This document shows, piece by piece, positions 28,218 to 36,961 of a stretch of 64,000 bases of DNA. A program made the translations under genes and the position numbers. The notes beneath the pieces were generated by a model. The model saw nothing but the letters and a program-made list of their open reading frames with translations. It made no database searches and was not told where the DNA came from. The stretch is from Pseudomonas sp. LFM046 (GTDB lineage: Bacteria; Pseudomonadota; Gammaproteobacteria; Pseudomonadales; Pseudomonadaceae): positions 3,460,648 to 3,524,647 of the forward strand of contig NZ_JYKO02000001.1 of the NCBI RefSeq assembly GCF_000949385.2, written 5' to 3'. Position 1 is the stretch's first letter; each line of letters begins with the position of its first letter.

Positions 28218-30206
28218 TCATCGGCGCGCACCCCGCAGGCGCCAGGGCAACGACTTGCGCAGCTCACGCAGCGGCCCCGCCGGGTCGACCTGCTGAGGCC
28301 GGGCATAACGGCTGGCTTCGAAGGCAGCCAGGAACGCGTGGATCTGCTCGGCATGACGGGGCAGCTCGCGGCTGGCTCGCTCGGCGAAGGCCCGAGGCCC
28401 CTCGCCCTTCCCCCGCAGCACGCCATGGCGCGCCAACAGCCGTTCGAAGGCCTGGAACTGGCGTAGCTGCGGATCGCGCTCCCGCCGCCAGGGCGCAAAC
28501 AGCAGCAGCGCCAGCATGCTCATCAGCACCGCCCCGGCGCCCACCAGGCAGAGGCCCAGGGTGCGGCCGTCCACCTGGCCGAACCAGCGCTGCACCAGTT
28601 GCATCTGGACTTCCCCCTGGTAACCCAGCACCCAGCGCTGCCAGCCGTAGTTGAGGTTGTCCCAGGCCAGCCGAATGTCGTTCAGCCAGGCCAACTGACG
28701 GAAGCGCAGAGGCGACAACGGCGAGCCCTCGAGGAAGCTTTCCTCGCCGGCCACCGCCTCTTCCAGGCCTCGTTCGATGCGACTGGGCGCCACCTGGAAC
28801 GTGGGGTCGACGCTGACCCAGCCGCGCTCCGGCAGCCAGTACTCCACCCAGGCATGGGCATCGAACTGGTGTACCAGCACATACTTGCCGGCCGGGTTGA
28901 ACTCTCCGCCCTGGTAGCCCGCCACCACCCTCGCGGGAATGCCGGCGGCACGCAGGACGAAGGTCATGGCGCCGGCGTAATGGGCGCAGAAGCCGCGACG
29001 GGTATCGAACAGGAAGGCGTCGATATTGTTCGCCTCCAGGGGCGGCGGCTTGAGGGTGTAGACGTAGGACTCGCGGTGGAAATGCTCCAGCAGCGCCTTC
29101 ACCAACTCCTGAGGATCGGCATACCGCAGCTTGAGTTCCAGGGCCCAGGCGCGGGCACGCGGATCACTGCCAGTCGGCAGCTGCCGGGCTCGGCGCAGGG
29201 ATGCGGGGTTGCCCTCGGGGTCGCGCACCGCCGACGGCCAGGAGGTGACCTGGTAGAGGAGCGTGCGGTCCACCGGCGTACGCCGTTGCAGGCCGAAGTC
29301 GGCACGGACACGCACGCCCTCCTCATTGGTCTCCCCCACATCGAGGGCGAACAGCCAGGGCTTGCCGCTGGGCTGCATGACGATGCTGTAGCGCAGCGGC
29401 TCCCCTTCCTTGCGCCAGTCCGCCGCCGCGCCGAGTTCGGCGCCCTGGGACTGGGACCATCGGCGGCCGTCGAACTGCTCCAGGGTCAGGGCGCGCCAGT
29501 AGAGCTGGCTTACCGGCGGCACCGGGCCCTCGAAACTGGCGCGGAAGGCCAGCTCGCCGGATTGGCTGAGTTCGGCGATGTCCGCCGGGCTCATGGCATC
29601 GGACAGGCCGGAAACGCCCTTGTCGCTCGGCAACGGAAGCGACCAGAGCGGACCCAGGCGCGGAAAGAACAGGAACAGCAGGAGCATCAACGGCACCGCC
29701 TGCACCAGCAGGCTGCCAGCAGCCTTCAGCGGCACCAGCGGTCGCGCGGCGAAACGGCTTTGCTGCAGCCCCACCAGCGCGGCCAGCAGCGCGCAGGTGG
29801 GCAGGAGACTGTAGAGAGCCGCCAGCATGCCGTCGTTGAACAGGTAGGCGGTCACCTGGGTGAAGAAGCCCAGCATCACCAGCACCAGGGCATCGCGCTG
29901 CCGGCGCAACTCCACCAGTTTGAGAATGAACACCGCCACCAGCAGGACTTCGGCCGCTTCCAGCCCCACCAACGTGCCTCGCGAGAAGAAAACGCCAAGC
30001 GCCACGAAGAGGATCAGCGCCGCCTTGACCACGCTACCGGGGAACTGGGCGCGCATGCGAAACATCTGGATGCGCCAGGCAGCGCAGACCAACCACAGGG
30101 CGATGGTCCACATCGGCAGTTGCGGCAGGTGCGGCACGATCACCAGCACCTGGGCCACCAGCAGCCAGGTCAGGCCGATCCGCGTGATGGATTCGTCCGG
30201 CTTCAT
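28218..30206 (-). CDS. tgpA: Transglutaminase-like membrane protein TgpA
   Basis: This 662-residue protein has about five membrane helices in the first 180 residues, a large periplasmic region, one more helix near residue 555 and a C-terminal cytoplasmic tail. The transglutaminase core is visible: TRRGFCAHYAGAM with the nucleophile Cys at about residue 407, then DAHAWVEYWLP (His) and VSVDPTF (Asp). P. aeruginosa TgpA (PA2873) was reported as important for viability. Its ATG overlaps the stop of the DUF58 gene by one base, so it is the last gene of a coupled operon. Confidence 0.93.
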   Translation of the reverse strand: MKPDESITRIGLTWLLVAQVLVIVPHLPQLPMWTIALWLVCAAWRIQMFRMRAQFPGSVVKAALILFVALGVFFSRGTLVGLEAAEVLLVAVFILKLVELRRQRDALVLVMLGFFTQVTAYLFNDGMLAALYSLLPTCALLAALVGLQQSRFAARPLVPLKAAGSLLVQAVPLMLLLFLFFPRLGPLWSLPLPSDKGVSGLSDAMSPADIAELSQSGELAFRASFEGPVPPVSQLYWRALTLEQFDGRRWSQSQGAELGAAADWRKEGEPLRYSIVMQPSGKPWLFALDVGETNEEGVRVRADFGLQRRTPVDRTLLYQVTSWPSAVRDPEGNPASLRRARQLPTGSDPRARAWALELKLRYADPQELVKALLEHFHRESYVYTLKPPPLEANNIDAFLFDTRRGFCAHYAGAMTFVLRAAGIPARVVAGYQGGEFNPAGKYVLVHQFDAHAWVEYWLPERGWVSVDPTFQVAPSRIERGLEEAVAGEESFLEGSPLSPLRFRQLAWLNDIRLAWDNLNYGWQRWVLGYQGEVQMQLVQRWFGQVDGRTLGLCLVGAGAVLMSMLALLLFAPWRRERDPQLRQFQAFERLLARHGVLRGKGEGPRAFAERASRELPRHAEQIHAFLAAFEASRYARPQQVDPAGPLRELRKSLPWRLRGARR

Positions 30207-31150
30207 CAGCGGCTCCCGAACAGCGCCAGGGCGCGCAGGCAGGCTTCGCGATGCGCTTCCCCGGTGTCCGGTGCCAACTCCTGGCTCCCCAGACGCAGGC
30301 CGAAGGGCTGTCCACTGGCGGAGAACTGCAGCACCCAATGGCACAGCAGGCCCAGGCGCGGCTCCAGGTCGCCGTCCAGTTGCCCCAGGTCGAGCCAGAG
30401 ATCACGCCCCGCCAGGGCCGCGAAATCCTTGACGAGCAGCCCCTGTCCCCGGGAGTAGGCCTTCCAGTGCAAACGCCGCCGCGAGTCGCCGGGCTGATAC
30501 ACCCGGAGCCCCTGGTAGTCGTCCGCGCCGGCACCCAGCACGTGCTGGCCTTCATCGCCGTCATCGTTGCCGCGTCCGGCCATCAGGGGCAGGTCGCCGG
30601 GCAGCGGACGCGGGTAGACGAGCAGTGCCTGGTCCAGGTCCACCCAGCTCCAGGCCACCAGCAAGCCGAGGGGGAAGCGGCTCTCCACCCGCAGCCGCCG
30701 GGGGCGCAGCCAACCACGATGCTGGGTGGGCAGGTGCAACTCGACCTCACGAGAACCCTGTGCGGGTACGTCCTGCATCTGGAGGGGCCTTGGCGGCCAG
30801 CCGATGGCGATGGCCTGGTGCTCACGACCGCCGCTTTCGAGGGTGACATGGAAGTGCGCCTGCTCGCCGAGGAACACTGGCGCGCCGCCGGCGGCCTTCA
30901 GGCTGAGCCCCGACAGGTTGCGGAAGGTGTGCAGGATGGCCACCAGAAACACCGACAGGAGCAGGAACGTCATCCCGTAGGCCAGGCTGTTCTGGTAGTT
31001 GATGGCGACCAGAAGCATGGGCACCAGCGCCAGCCCGAAGGCAGCGCCGGCGCGGCTGGGCAGGATGAAGATGCGCCGCTGGTTGAGCCGGATCTGGCTG
31101 GCCCGGGGGATACGCCGGGTCAGCCAGCGATCGACCTGGACTTCGAGCAT
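30206..31150 (-). CDS. DUF58 membrane-associated protein
   Basis: This 314-residue protein has two close membrane helices (AGAAFGLALVPMLLVAIN and MTFLLLSVFLVAILHTF) followed by a cytoplasmic part with the DUF58 pattern DDYQGLRVYQPGDSRRRLHWKA. DUF58 proteins have a degenerate von Willebrand factor A-like fold and work with MoxR ATPases. Both ends are coupled: its ATG shares one base with the moxR stop, and its stop shares one base with the tgpA start. That gives fixed ratios of the three products. Confidence 0.9.
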   Translation of the reverse strand: MLEVQVDRWLTRRIPRASQIRLNQRRIFILPSRAGAAFGLALVPMLLVAINYQNSLAYGMTFLLLSVFLVAILHTFRNLSGLSLKAAGGAPVFLGEQAHFHVTLESGGREHQAIAIGWPPRPLQMQDVPAQGSREVELHLPTQHRGWLRPRRLRVESRFPLGLLVAWSWVDLDQALLVYPRPLPGDLPLMAGRGNDDGDEGQHVLGAGADDYQGLRVYQPGDSRRRLHWKAYSRGQGLLVKDFAALAGRDLWLDLGQLDGDLEPRLGLLCHWVLQFSASGQPFGLRLGSQELAPDTGEAHREACLRALALFGSR

Positions 31151-32067
31151 CAGAGGGCCGGCACTTCGCGCAGCAGCCACTGCACCAGCGCCCCGCCGCC
31201 ATGGCCGGACGGGTCAGCACGCTCACGCAGGCGATGGCCGACTACCGAGGGCAGCACGGCCTGGACGTCTTCTGGAATCACGTAATCGCGCCCCGCCAAC
31301 ATCGCCCAGGCACGGGCCGCCGACAACAGGGCGAGGCTGGCACGGGGCGACAGGCCCCAGGCGAACTGCGGCTGGCTGCGGGTGGCCTCCACCAGGCGCA
31401 GCACATAGTCCACCAGCGCGTCACGGGCCACCACCTTGGGCACTTCGGCCTGGATCAGCCCCAGTTCGGCATGGGTAAAGACAGGTTCCAGGCGCGGCAG
31501 CAGCTCACGGCGCGCTTCACCCTGGAGTAGCGCTTTCTCGGCTGCCTTCGCCGGATAGCCCAGGGACAGGCGCATGAGGAAGCGGTCCAGTTGGGACTCC
31601 GGCAGGGCAAAGGTGCCGCCCTGGGTGACCGGGTTCTGGGTGGCGATGACGAAGAAAGGTTCCGGCAGCGGGCGGGTCGCGCCCTCGATGGTCACCTGCC
31701 CTTCTTCCATGGCCTCCAGCAATGCGCTCTGGCTCTTGGGGGTGGCGCGGTTGATCTCATCGGCAAGCACCAGCTCGGTGAACACCGGGCCCGGGTGGAA
31801 GACGAACTGGCCGCTGTCCTTGTCGAACACCGAGGTGCCGAGGATGTCGCCCGGCAACAGGTCGGAGGTGAACTGGATGCGCTGGAAGCTCAGCCCCAGC
31901 ACCTTGGCCAGGGCATGGCCCAGGGTGGTCTTGCCCATGCCGGGCAGGTCTTCGATCAGCAGGTGCCCACGGGCCAGCAGGCAAGTCAGCGCCAGGCGCA
32001 CCTGCGGCTCCTTGCCCAGAAGGACCTGGTTCACCGCGTGCAGGCAGGCATCCAGTTTGGTTCGCAT
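31150..32067 (-). CDS. MoxR-family AAA+ ATPase
   Basis: This 305-residue ATPase has Walker A DLPGMGKTTL, Walker B LVLADEINRATPKSQ, and sensor ATQNPVTQGGTFALPE. These MoxR signatures set it apart from other AAA+ groups. MoxR proteins act as chaperones for assembly of protein complexes, usually with VWA-domain partners, here the DUF58 protein encoded next. ATG 32067 has GGGAG eight bases upstream. The first 22 codons of the longer frame are non-homologous and were left out. Confidence 0.93.
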   Translation of the reverse strand: MRTKLDACLHAVNQVLLGKEPQVRLALTCLLARGHLLIEDLPGMGKTTLGHALAKVLGLSFQRIQFTSDLLPGDILGTSVFDKDSGQFVFHPGPVFTELVLADEINRATPKSQSALLEAMEEGQVTIEGATRPLPEPFFVIATQNPVTQGGTFALPESQLDRFLMRLSLGYPAKAAEKALLQGEARRELLPRLEPVFTHAELGLIQAEVPKVVARDALVDYVLRLVEATRSQPQFAWGLSPRASLALLSAARAWAMLAGRDYVIPEDVQAVLPSVVGHRLRERADPSGHGGGALVQWLLREVPAL

Positions 32068-32288
32068 TCGTCGCTCCCTGTGCAATGCGACGATGCTACT
32101 GGCAGGCCAGGCAATGGCAAAGCGCCCAGCCATCTTTACTCATCAAACTGTGCGTCAGCTCGCTACGCGCGCCTTCGCCAGCAGGCCGAAGAACCGCTGC
32201 CCAAGCCGGCCCGCCGAGCCCCCGGGCAGGACAGCGGGCGCGGGGAGCCTTATACTCCCGCGCCCGATCCAGCTTCAGGAATTCCGCC

Positions 32289-32699
32289 ATGGCCAATGCC
32301 TACCTCGACCACCACCTCGCCCTGCTCGCCCACCTGCGCAGCATCCTGGTCGCCCTGGGTGAGGCCGAACAGGTGCCGGAGGAGAACCACGCCCTCTTCG
32401 TCGAGCGCTTCGACGATCTGATGAGCGAACTGCCCCGCGACCCGGAGGCTAGCCAGTACCTGGGCCAGGACCTGATCAGCCAGGTCTTCCACCGCTACCC
32501 GCAGATCGCCCACCTCGTGCCCCGCGACCTGCTCTGGTTCTTCGGTGGCGACTGCCTGCACTTCATGCCGGACGAGGAAATCGAGCTGTTCCAGCGCCTC
32601 GACGAACGCCGCTATGAGGCCGAGCAGAACGACGAACCCTTCGACTGGAACCGCGAAAAGCAGCTGCTGGCTCTCCCGGACAACGGCAGCAAGCACTAA
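32289..32699 (+). CDS. Conserved hypothetical protein, PA2871-region type
   Basis: This 136-residue soluble protein is acidic and has no Cys-pair or signal peptide. Notable parts are PRDLLWFFGGDCLHFMPDEEIELFQ and the repeated DERRYEAEQ. AGGAA precedes ATG 32289. It has the look of a pseudomonad-specific conserved gene and is sometimes annotated loosely as a dehydrogenase, but I see no nucleotide-binding motif to support that. No function is proposed. Confidence 0.75.
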   Translation: MANAYLDHHLALLAHLRSILVALGEAEQVPEENHALFVERFDDLMSELPRDPEASQYLGQDLISQVFHRYPQIAHLVPRDLLWFFGGDCLHFMPDEEIELFQRLDERRYEAEQNDEPFDWNREKQLLALPDNGSKH

Positions 32700-32819
32700 G
32701 CACCCCGGGGCGGCGCCCTGCCGCCCCGGCACGCCCTTCTTCCCCAAGCCGATCTCCCCGACCGCCACCCATCGCTTTGCGCCGATAAGCGATTGCGGCC
32801 CATGGCCAGCCTCTGACAT

Positions 32820-32841
32820 CATTGCGAATCATTCTTAATCA
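32820..32841 (+). promoter_or_regulatory. Candidate Fur box before the ECF sigma gene
   Basis: The stretch ATTGCGAATCATTCTTAATC resembles Pseudomonas Fur sites and shares the AATCATT core of the 19-base consensus (about 11 of 19 positions). It lies about 30 bases before the sigma gene start, where a repressor would block transcription in iron-rich cells. Confidence 0.5.
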
Positions 32842-32871
32842 CTCCTTGAATTTCTTCTCAACGAGGTCAGC

Positions 32872-33390
32872 GTGTCGGCTGGAGATTCTGCGAACCAGCA
32901 TTTGGTGGGGCTGCTCTACCGCGATCATCGCGACTGGCTGTTCGGCTGGCTGCGAAAGACCGTGCATTGCCCCCACCGAGCCGAGGACTTCAGCCAGGAC
33001 ACCTTCCTGCGCCTGCTCGCCCGCCCGGACCTGCAGCCGCCACGGGAACCCCGCGCCCTCCTGGCCACCATCGCCAGAGGCCTGCTGGTGGACCAGTTCC
33101 GCCGCAATGACCTGGAACGCGCCTACCTGGAAGAACTGGCCCACGCGCCCGAGTCGCTGCACCCCAGCCCCGAGGAACAGGCGCTGGTCCTGGAAAGCCT
33201 GCGGGAGATCGACCGCCTGCTCGGCCAGCTGTCCAGCAAGGCCCGCGCGGCCTTCCTCTATAACCGCCTCGACGGCCTCGGCCACGCCGAGATTGCCGAG
33301 CGCCTGGGCGTTTCCACGTCGCGGGTCCGCCAGTACCTGGCCCAGGGCCTGCGCCAGTGCTACATCGCCCTGTATGGAGAGCCGCTGTGA
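32872..33390 (+). CDS. FecI-type ECF sigma factor
   Basis: This 172-residue sigma factor has region 2 (LLYRDHRDWLFGWLRKTV, then AEDFSQDTFLRLL) and region 4 (LSSKARAAFLYNRLDGLGHAEIAERLGVS, quoted in part) with the helix-turn-helix. It starts at GTG with GAGGT before it. It should direct transcription of the receptor gene two positions downstream when the ferric siderophore is present. Its stop overlaps the GTG of the regulator gene in GTGA, the usual coupling for FecI-FecR pairs. Confidence 0.92.
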   Translation: MSAGDSANQHLVGLLYRDHRDWLFGWLRKTVHCPHRAEDFSQDTFLRLLARPDLQPPREPRALLATIARGLLVDQFRRNDLERAYLEELAHAPESLHPSPEEQALVLESLREIDRLLGQLSSKARAAFLYNRLDGLGHAEIAERLGVSTSRVRQYLAQGLRQCYIALYGEPL

Positions 33391-34346
33391 GCCGCGTCTC
33401 CGCACGCGCCCTGGACGAGGCCATCGCCTGGCAACTGTGCCTGGACTCCGGCGAGACCACTGAACAGGAACGCCATGAATTCCAGCGTTGGCTGTCGGCC
33501 CACCCGGACCACGCACGGGTCTGGCAACAACTCGCCGGCATCGACCGGCAGCTGTCTGCCGCCGCCCCGACGCCGGCCCGCCGCGCGCTGCTGCGCAGCG
33601 GTGGCGTACGGCATCGCAGCCTGCACCGGATTGGCACCAGCGCCCTGGGCATGGTCCTGGCGGTGGGGCTCGGGCTGACCCTGCTGGCCCATCAGCGCCC
33701 CCTGGGCGATTACCTGGCCGACGAGATGACCGCCAGCGGCCAGCATCGGGAACTTCGCCTCTCGGACCAGACCTCGGTGCAACTGAACAGCCGCACCGCC
33801 CTGGACATCGACTTCGACGGCCCGCAACGCCGGCTCTTCCTGCGCAGCGGGGAAATCCTCGTGCAGACCGGCCACGGCGACTCGCGCCCCTTCATCGTGG
33901 AAACCGAGCAAGGACGCCTGCAACCACTGGGCACCCGCTTCCTGGTCCGCCGCGACGGGGAAACGACCCGTTTGATCGTGCTCGAATCCGCCGTGGCCGC
34001 CCAACCGAGGAATGGCTCCGCAGAGCGTGTCATCCGCGCCGGTGAGCAGATCAGCATGGACCGGCAGCACCTGGGCCAGACCCATGCGGCGCCGGTGGGC
34101 GCCGAAGCCTGGAGCCGTGGGATGCTGGTGGCGGAGGACATGCCGCTGGCCCAACTGATCGCCAGCCTGGGCGAGTACCGCAGCGGCTACCTCAGCGTCG
34201 ATCCGGCGGTCGCCAACCTGAAGATCAGTGGGGTCTTCCCGTTGAACGACAGCGACAAGGCCCTGGCCGCCCTGCCCCCCAGCCTGCCAGTGCGCATCGA
34301 GCGCTTCAGCGACTGGTGGGTGCGCGTGGTGCCGGCGAAGGACTGA
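33387..34346 (+). CDS. FecR-type anti-sigma / sigma regulator
   Basis: This 319-residue regulator has an N-terminal cytoplasmic DUF4880-like domain (ALDEAIAWQLCLDSGETTEQE), one membrane helix at about residues 92-110 (ALGMVLAVGLGLTLLA) and a periplasmic FecR domain with TASGQHRELRLSDQTSVQLN. The C-terminal part (LNDSDKALAALPPSLPVRIE) resembles a secretin/TonB short domain that meets the receptor. It carries the signal from the receptor to the sigma factor. Start GTG 33387 has GGAGAG upstream. Confidence 0.92.
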   Translation: MSRVSARALDEAIAWQLCLDSGETTEQERHEFQRWLSAHPDHARVWQQLAGIDRQLSAAAPTPARRALLRSGGVRHRSLHRIGTSALGMVLAVGLGLTLLAHQRPLGDYLADEMTASGQHRELRLSDQTSVQLNSRTALDIDFDGPQRRLFLRSGEILVQTGHGDSRPFIVETEQGRLQPLGTRFLVRRDGETTRLIVLESAVAAQPRNGSAERVIRAGEQISMDRQHLGQTHAAPVGAEAWSRGMLVAEDMPLAQLIASLGEYRSGYLSVDPAVANLKISGVFPLNDSDKALAALPPSLPVRIERFSDWWVRVVPAKD

Positions 34347-34381
34347 CACCCCGGCCATACCCCCGCATCCATGACCACACC

Positions 34382-34454
34382 GTGGACGGAACATCACCGT
34401 CCACCCCACCCAAAACCATTCCAGGGACGGAATCGAAAATTTTTTCACCGTCCC
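34382..34454. repeat. Two inverted repeats with the same core before the TonB receptor gene
   Basis: The first is GTGGACGG-AACATCA-CCGTCCAC (34382-34404). The second has arms GGGACGG (34424-34430) and CCGTCCC (34448-34454). Both share GGACGGAA on the left and TCACCGTCC on the right. They fill the gap between the FecR-type gene and the receptor gene, a position suited to an operator or to paired hairpins in the mRNA. Confidence 0.6.
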
Positions 34455-34522
34455 CTGTCACTTTTCGAATCTGCTTCGGCAATTGGGCATTGAGACGATT
34501 TCTCAGTTAGGAGATATTCGCA

Positions 34523-36901
34523 GTGCGCCGTGCCACCACCCCGTTCCGCCACACCCTTCTGGCCGTGGCCATCAGCCTCGGCAGCCTGTCCGCCCAGGCC
34601 CTGGCTGAAACCTACCACTTGCCATCGGCTCCCCTGGCCAACACGCTCAACCGCATTGCGGTCCAGTCCGGCATTGTCCTCAGCGTCGCCCCCGCCCTGA
34701 CCGCGGGCAGGACCGCGCCCGCCGTGGAAGGTGACTTCAGCCCGCTCCAGGCCCTGTCCCAAGCCCTTCAGGGCAGCAGTCTGCGCCTGGTGCAGAACGG
34801 CGCCGACAGCTACAGCGTGGCACCCGTGACCGACGAGGCGATGAACCTGCCCGAGGTGAACATCGACGGCAGCCGCAGCTATGAAACCGCCTGGGGCCCG
34901 ACCACCGGCATGGTCGCCACCCGCACCGCCGCTGGCACCAAGACCGACACCGCGATCAACGAGATTCCGCGCTCCATTTCGGTGATCACCCGCGACCAGC
35001 TCGACTCTCGCCCCACCCTCAACCTCAACGACTCGCTGCGCTACACCGCCGGCGTGATGAGCAGCGGCTACGGCTCGGACTCCCGCGCCGACTGGCTGAA
35101 AGTTCGCGGTTTCGTGCCGACCCAGTTCCTCGACGGCTTGCCGCTGCCGGTCGGCTCCTTCGCCAACCCGAAGATCGAGCCCTGGAACCTTGAGCGCATC
35201 GCCGTGCTGCGTGGCCCGGCCTCCTCCGTCTATGGCCAGACTCCGCCCGGCGGCCTGCTGGACATGGTCAGCCGCCGCCCCCAGGACGAGCAGGCCAATG
35301 AGGTGGAGCTGCAGGCCGGCAACAACGATCACAAGCAGATCAACTTCGACAGCACCGGCCGCATCGACGACGAGGGCCAGTTTCTCTACCGCGCCAGTGG
35401 CACCGTGCGCGACAGCGACTCGCCCATCGACCACATCCCGGACAAGCGCTACAACATCGCACCGAGCCTGACCTGGAACATCAACGACGACACCCGCTGG
35501 ACCTTCCTCTCGCAGTACACCCGCGACGACACGGGCATCACCGGCCAGTTCCTGCCGCTGCAGGGCACCAAGATCGACTCGCCGTTTGGCGACATCTCCC
35601 ACCACAAGAACCTCGGCGAGCCGGACTGGGACTTCTACGACCGGACCTACTACGCCCTCGGCTATTCCTTCGAGCATCGCTTCAACGATGTCTGGCAATT
35701 CCGCCAGAACCTGCGCTACACCAAGAGCGACCTGGAGTTCCAGGCGGTGAACGTGGCGACCTTCAACACCATCGACGACGAAGGCAACGTCAATCGCGAG
35801 TCCGGCATCGTCGACGAAGACATCAGCCAGTTCGCCCTGGACAACAACTTCCAGGCCGACTTCAGCACCGGCGAACTGGGCCACACCGTTCTGCTGGGCC
35901 TCGACCACCAGCGCGCCAACACCAACTACCGCTGGCTCTATGGCATGGGCGTCCCGCCGATCAACGTCAACGACCCGATCTACGGGGGCGACATGTCCGG
36001 CGTCGAATACCTCACGATGCAGGACTTCAACCAGAAGACCTATCAGACCGGCCTCTACATCCAGGACCAGATCGCCCTGGACAACTGGCGCCTGACCCTC
36101 GGCGGTCGCGAAGACTGGATCCACACCGGCACCACCTTCTTCAACCAGAACGATGCCACCAATACCCAGCGCGACTCGGCCTTCAGCGGCAACGTGGGCC
36201 TCAGCTATCTGTTCGACAATGGCATCACGCCGTACATCTCCTACGCCGAATCCTTCCAGCCAACGATGGGCGCCACCGTCAGCAGCACCGAATCCTTCGA
36301 ACCCACGGAAGGCAAGCAGTACGAAGTCGGGGTCAAATACCAACCGCCGGGCACCGATGCCATGCTGACCGCTGCGGTCTACGACCTGACCCAGACCAAT
36401 GTCAGCGTGACCGAGGGCAGCGTGACCCGGCAGATCGGCGAACTGGATGTACGTGGCCTGGAGCTGGAAGCCATTGCTGACGTCACCGAGAACCTCAAGC
36501 TGGTGGCGTCCTACAGCTACACCGACAGCGAGATCAAGAAAGGTCCGGACAAGGGCAACCGCATGCCCCAGATTCCGCGCAACCAGGCCACCGCCTGGGC
36601 GGATTACACCTGGCACAGTGGCCCGCTGGACGGTTTCGGCGTGGCGGCCGGAGTGCGTTACGTCGGCGACACCTATGGCAATACCGCCAATACCTGGCTG
36701 GGCCACGTGGGTTCCTACACCGTCTACGACGCGTCGGTGCACTACGACCTGGGGCGCCTGAACAGCTCCCTGCGCGGTGTCTCCGTGGCGGTGGACGCGA
36801 AGAACGTGTTCAACAAGGAATACCTGTCCACCTGCGACGGCTACTGGTGCTACTACGGCGACGAACGCAGCGTCGTCGGCAGCCTGAACTACAAGTTCTA
36901 A
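34523..36901 (+). CDS. TonB-dependent siderophore receptor with N-terminal signalling domain
   Basis: This 792-residue outer membrane receptor starts at GTG behind AGGAG. A signal peptide ends at SAQALA. The secretin/TonB short (STN) domain covers about residues 30-95 (YHLPSAPLANTLNRIAVQSG), then a TonB box (LPEVNIDG) and the plug (INEIPRSISVITRDQL, LRGPASSVYGQTPPGG). The beta barrel ends in the C-terminal Phe typical of outer membrane barrels. The STN domain and the sigma/regulator pair before it mark a transducer of the FecA, FpvA or FoxA kind. The siderophore cannot be named from the sequence. Confidence 0.94.
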   Translation: MRRATTPFRHTLLAVAISLGSLSAQALAETYHLPSAPLANTLNRIAVQSGIVLSVAPALTAGRTAPAVEGDFSPLQALSQALQGSSLRLVQNGADSYSVAPVTDEAMNLPEVNIDGSRSYETAWGPTTGMVATRTAAGTKTDTAINEIPRSISVITRDQLDSRPTLNLNDSLRYTAGVMSSGYGSDSRADWLKVRGFVPTQFLDGLPLPVGSFANPKIEPWNLERIAVLRGPASSVYGQTPPGGLLDMVSRRPQDEQANEVELQAGNNDHKQINFDSTGRIDDEGQFLYRASGTVRDSDSPIDHIPDKRYNIAPSLTWNINDDTRWTFLSQYTRDDTGITGQFLPLQGTKIDSPFGDISHHKNLGEPDWDFYDRTYYALGYSFEHRFNDVWQFRQNLRYTKSDLEFQAVNVATFNTIDDEGNVNRESGIVDEDISQFALDNNFQADFSTGELGHTVLLGLDHQRANTNYRWLYGMGVPPINVNDPIYGGDMSGVEYLTMQDFNQKTYQTGLYIQDQIALDNWRLTLGGREDWIHTGTTFFNQNDATNTQRDSAFSGNVGLSYLFDNGITPYISYAESFQPTMGATVSSTESFEPTEGKQYEVGVKYQPPGTDAMLTAAVYDLTQTNVSVTEGSVTRQIGELDVRGLELEAIADVTENLKLVASYSYTDSEIKKGPDKGNRMPQIPRNQATAWADYTWHSGPLDGFGVAAGVRYVGDTYGNTANTWLGHVGSYTVYDASVHYDLGRLNSSLRGVSVAVDAKNVFNKEYLSTCDGYWCYYGDERSVVGSLNYKF

Positions 36902-36961
36902 GCCCCACGCACGACGGAAGAAAGGCCGCCCCGCCGGCGGCCCACTCAACAGGGAATCGCC

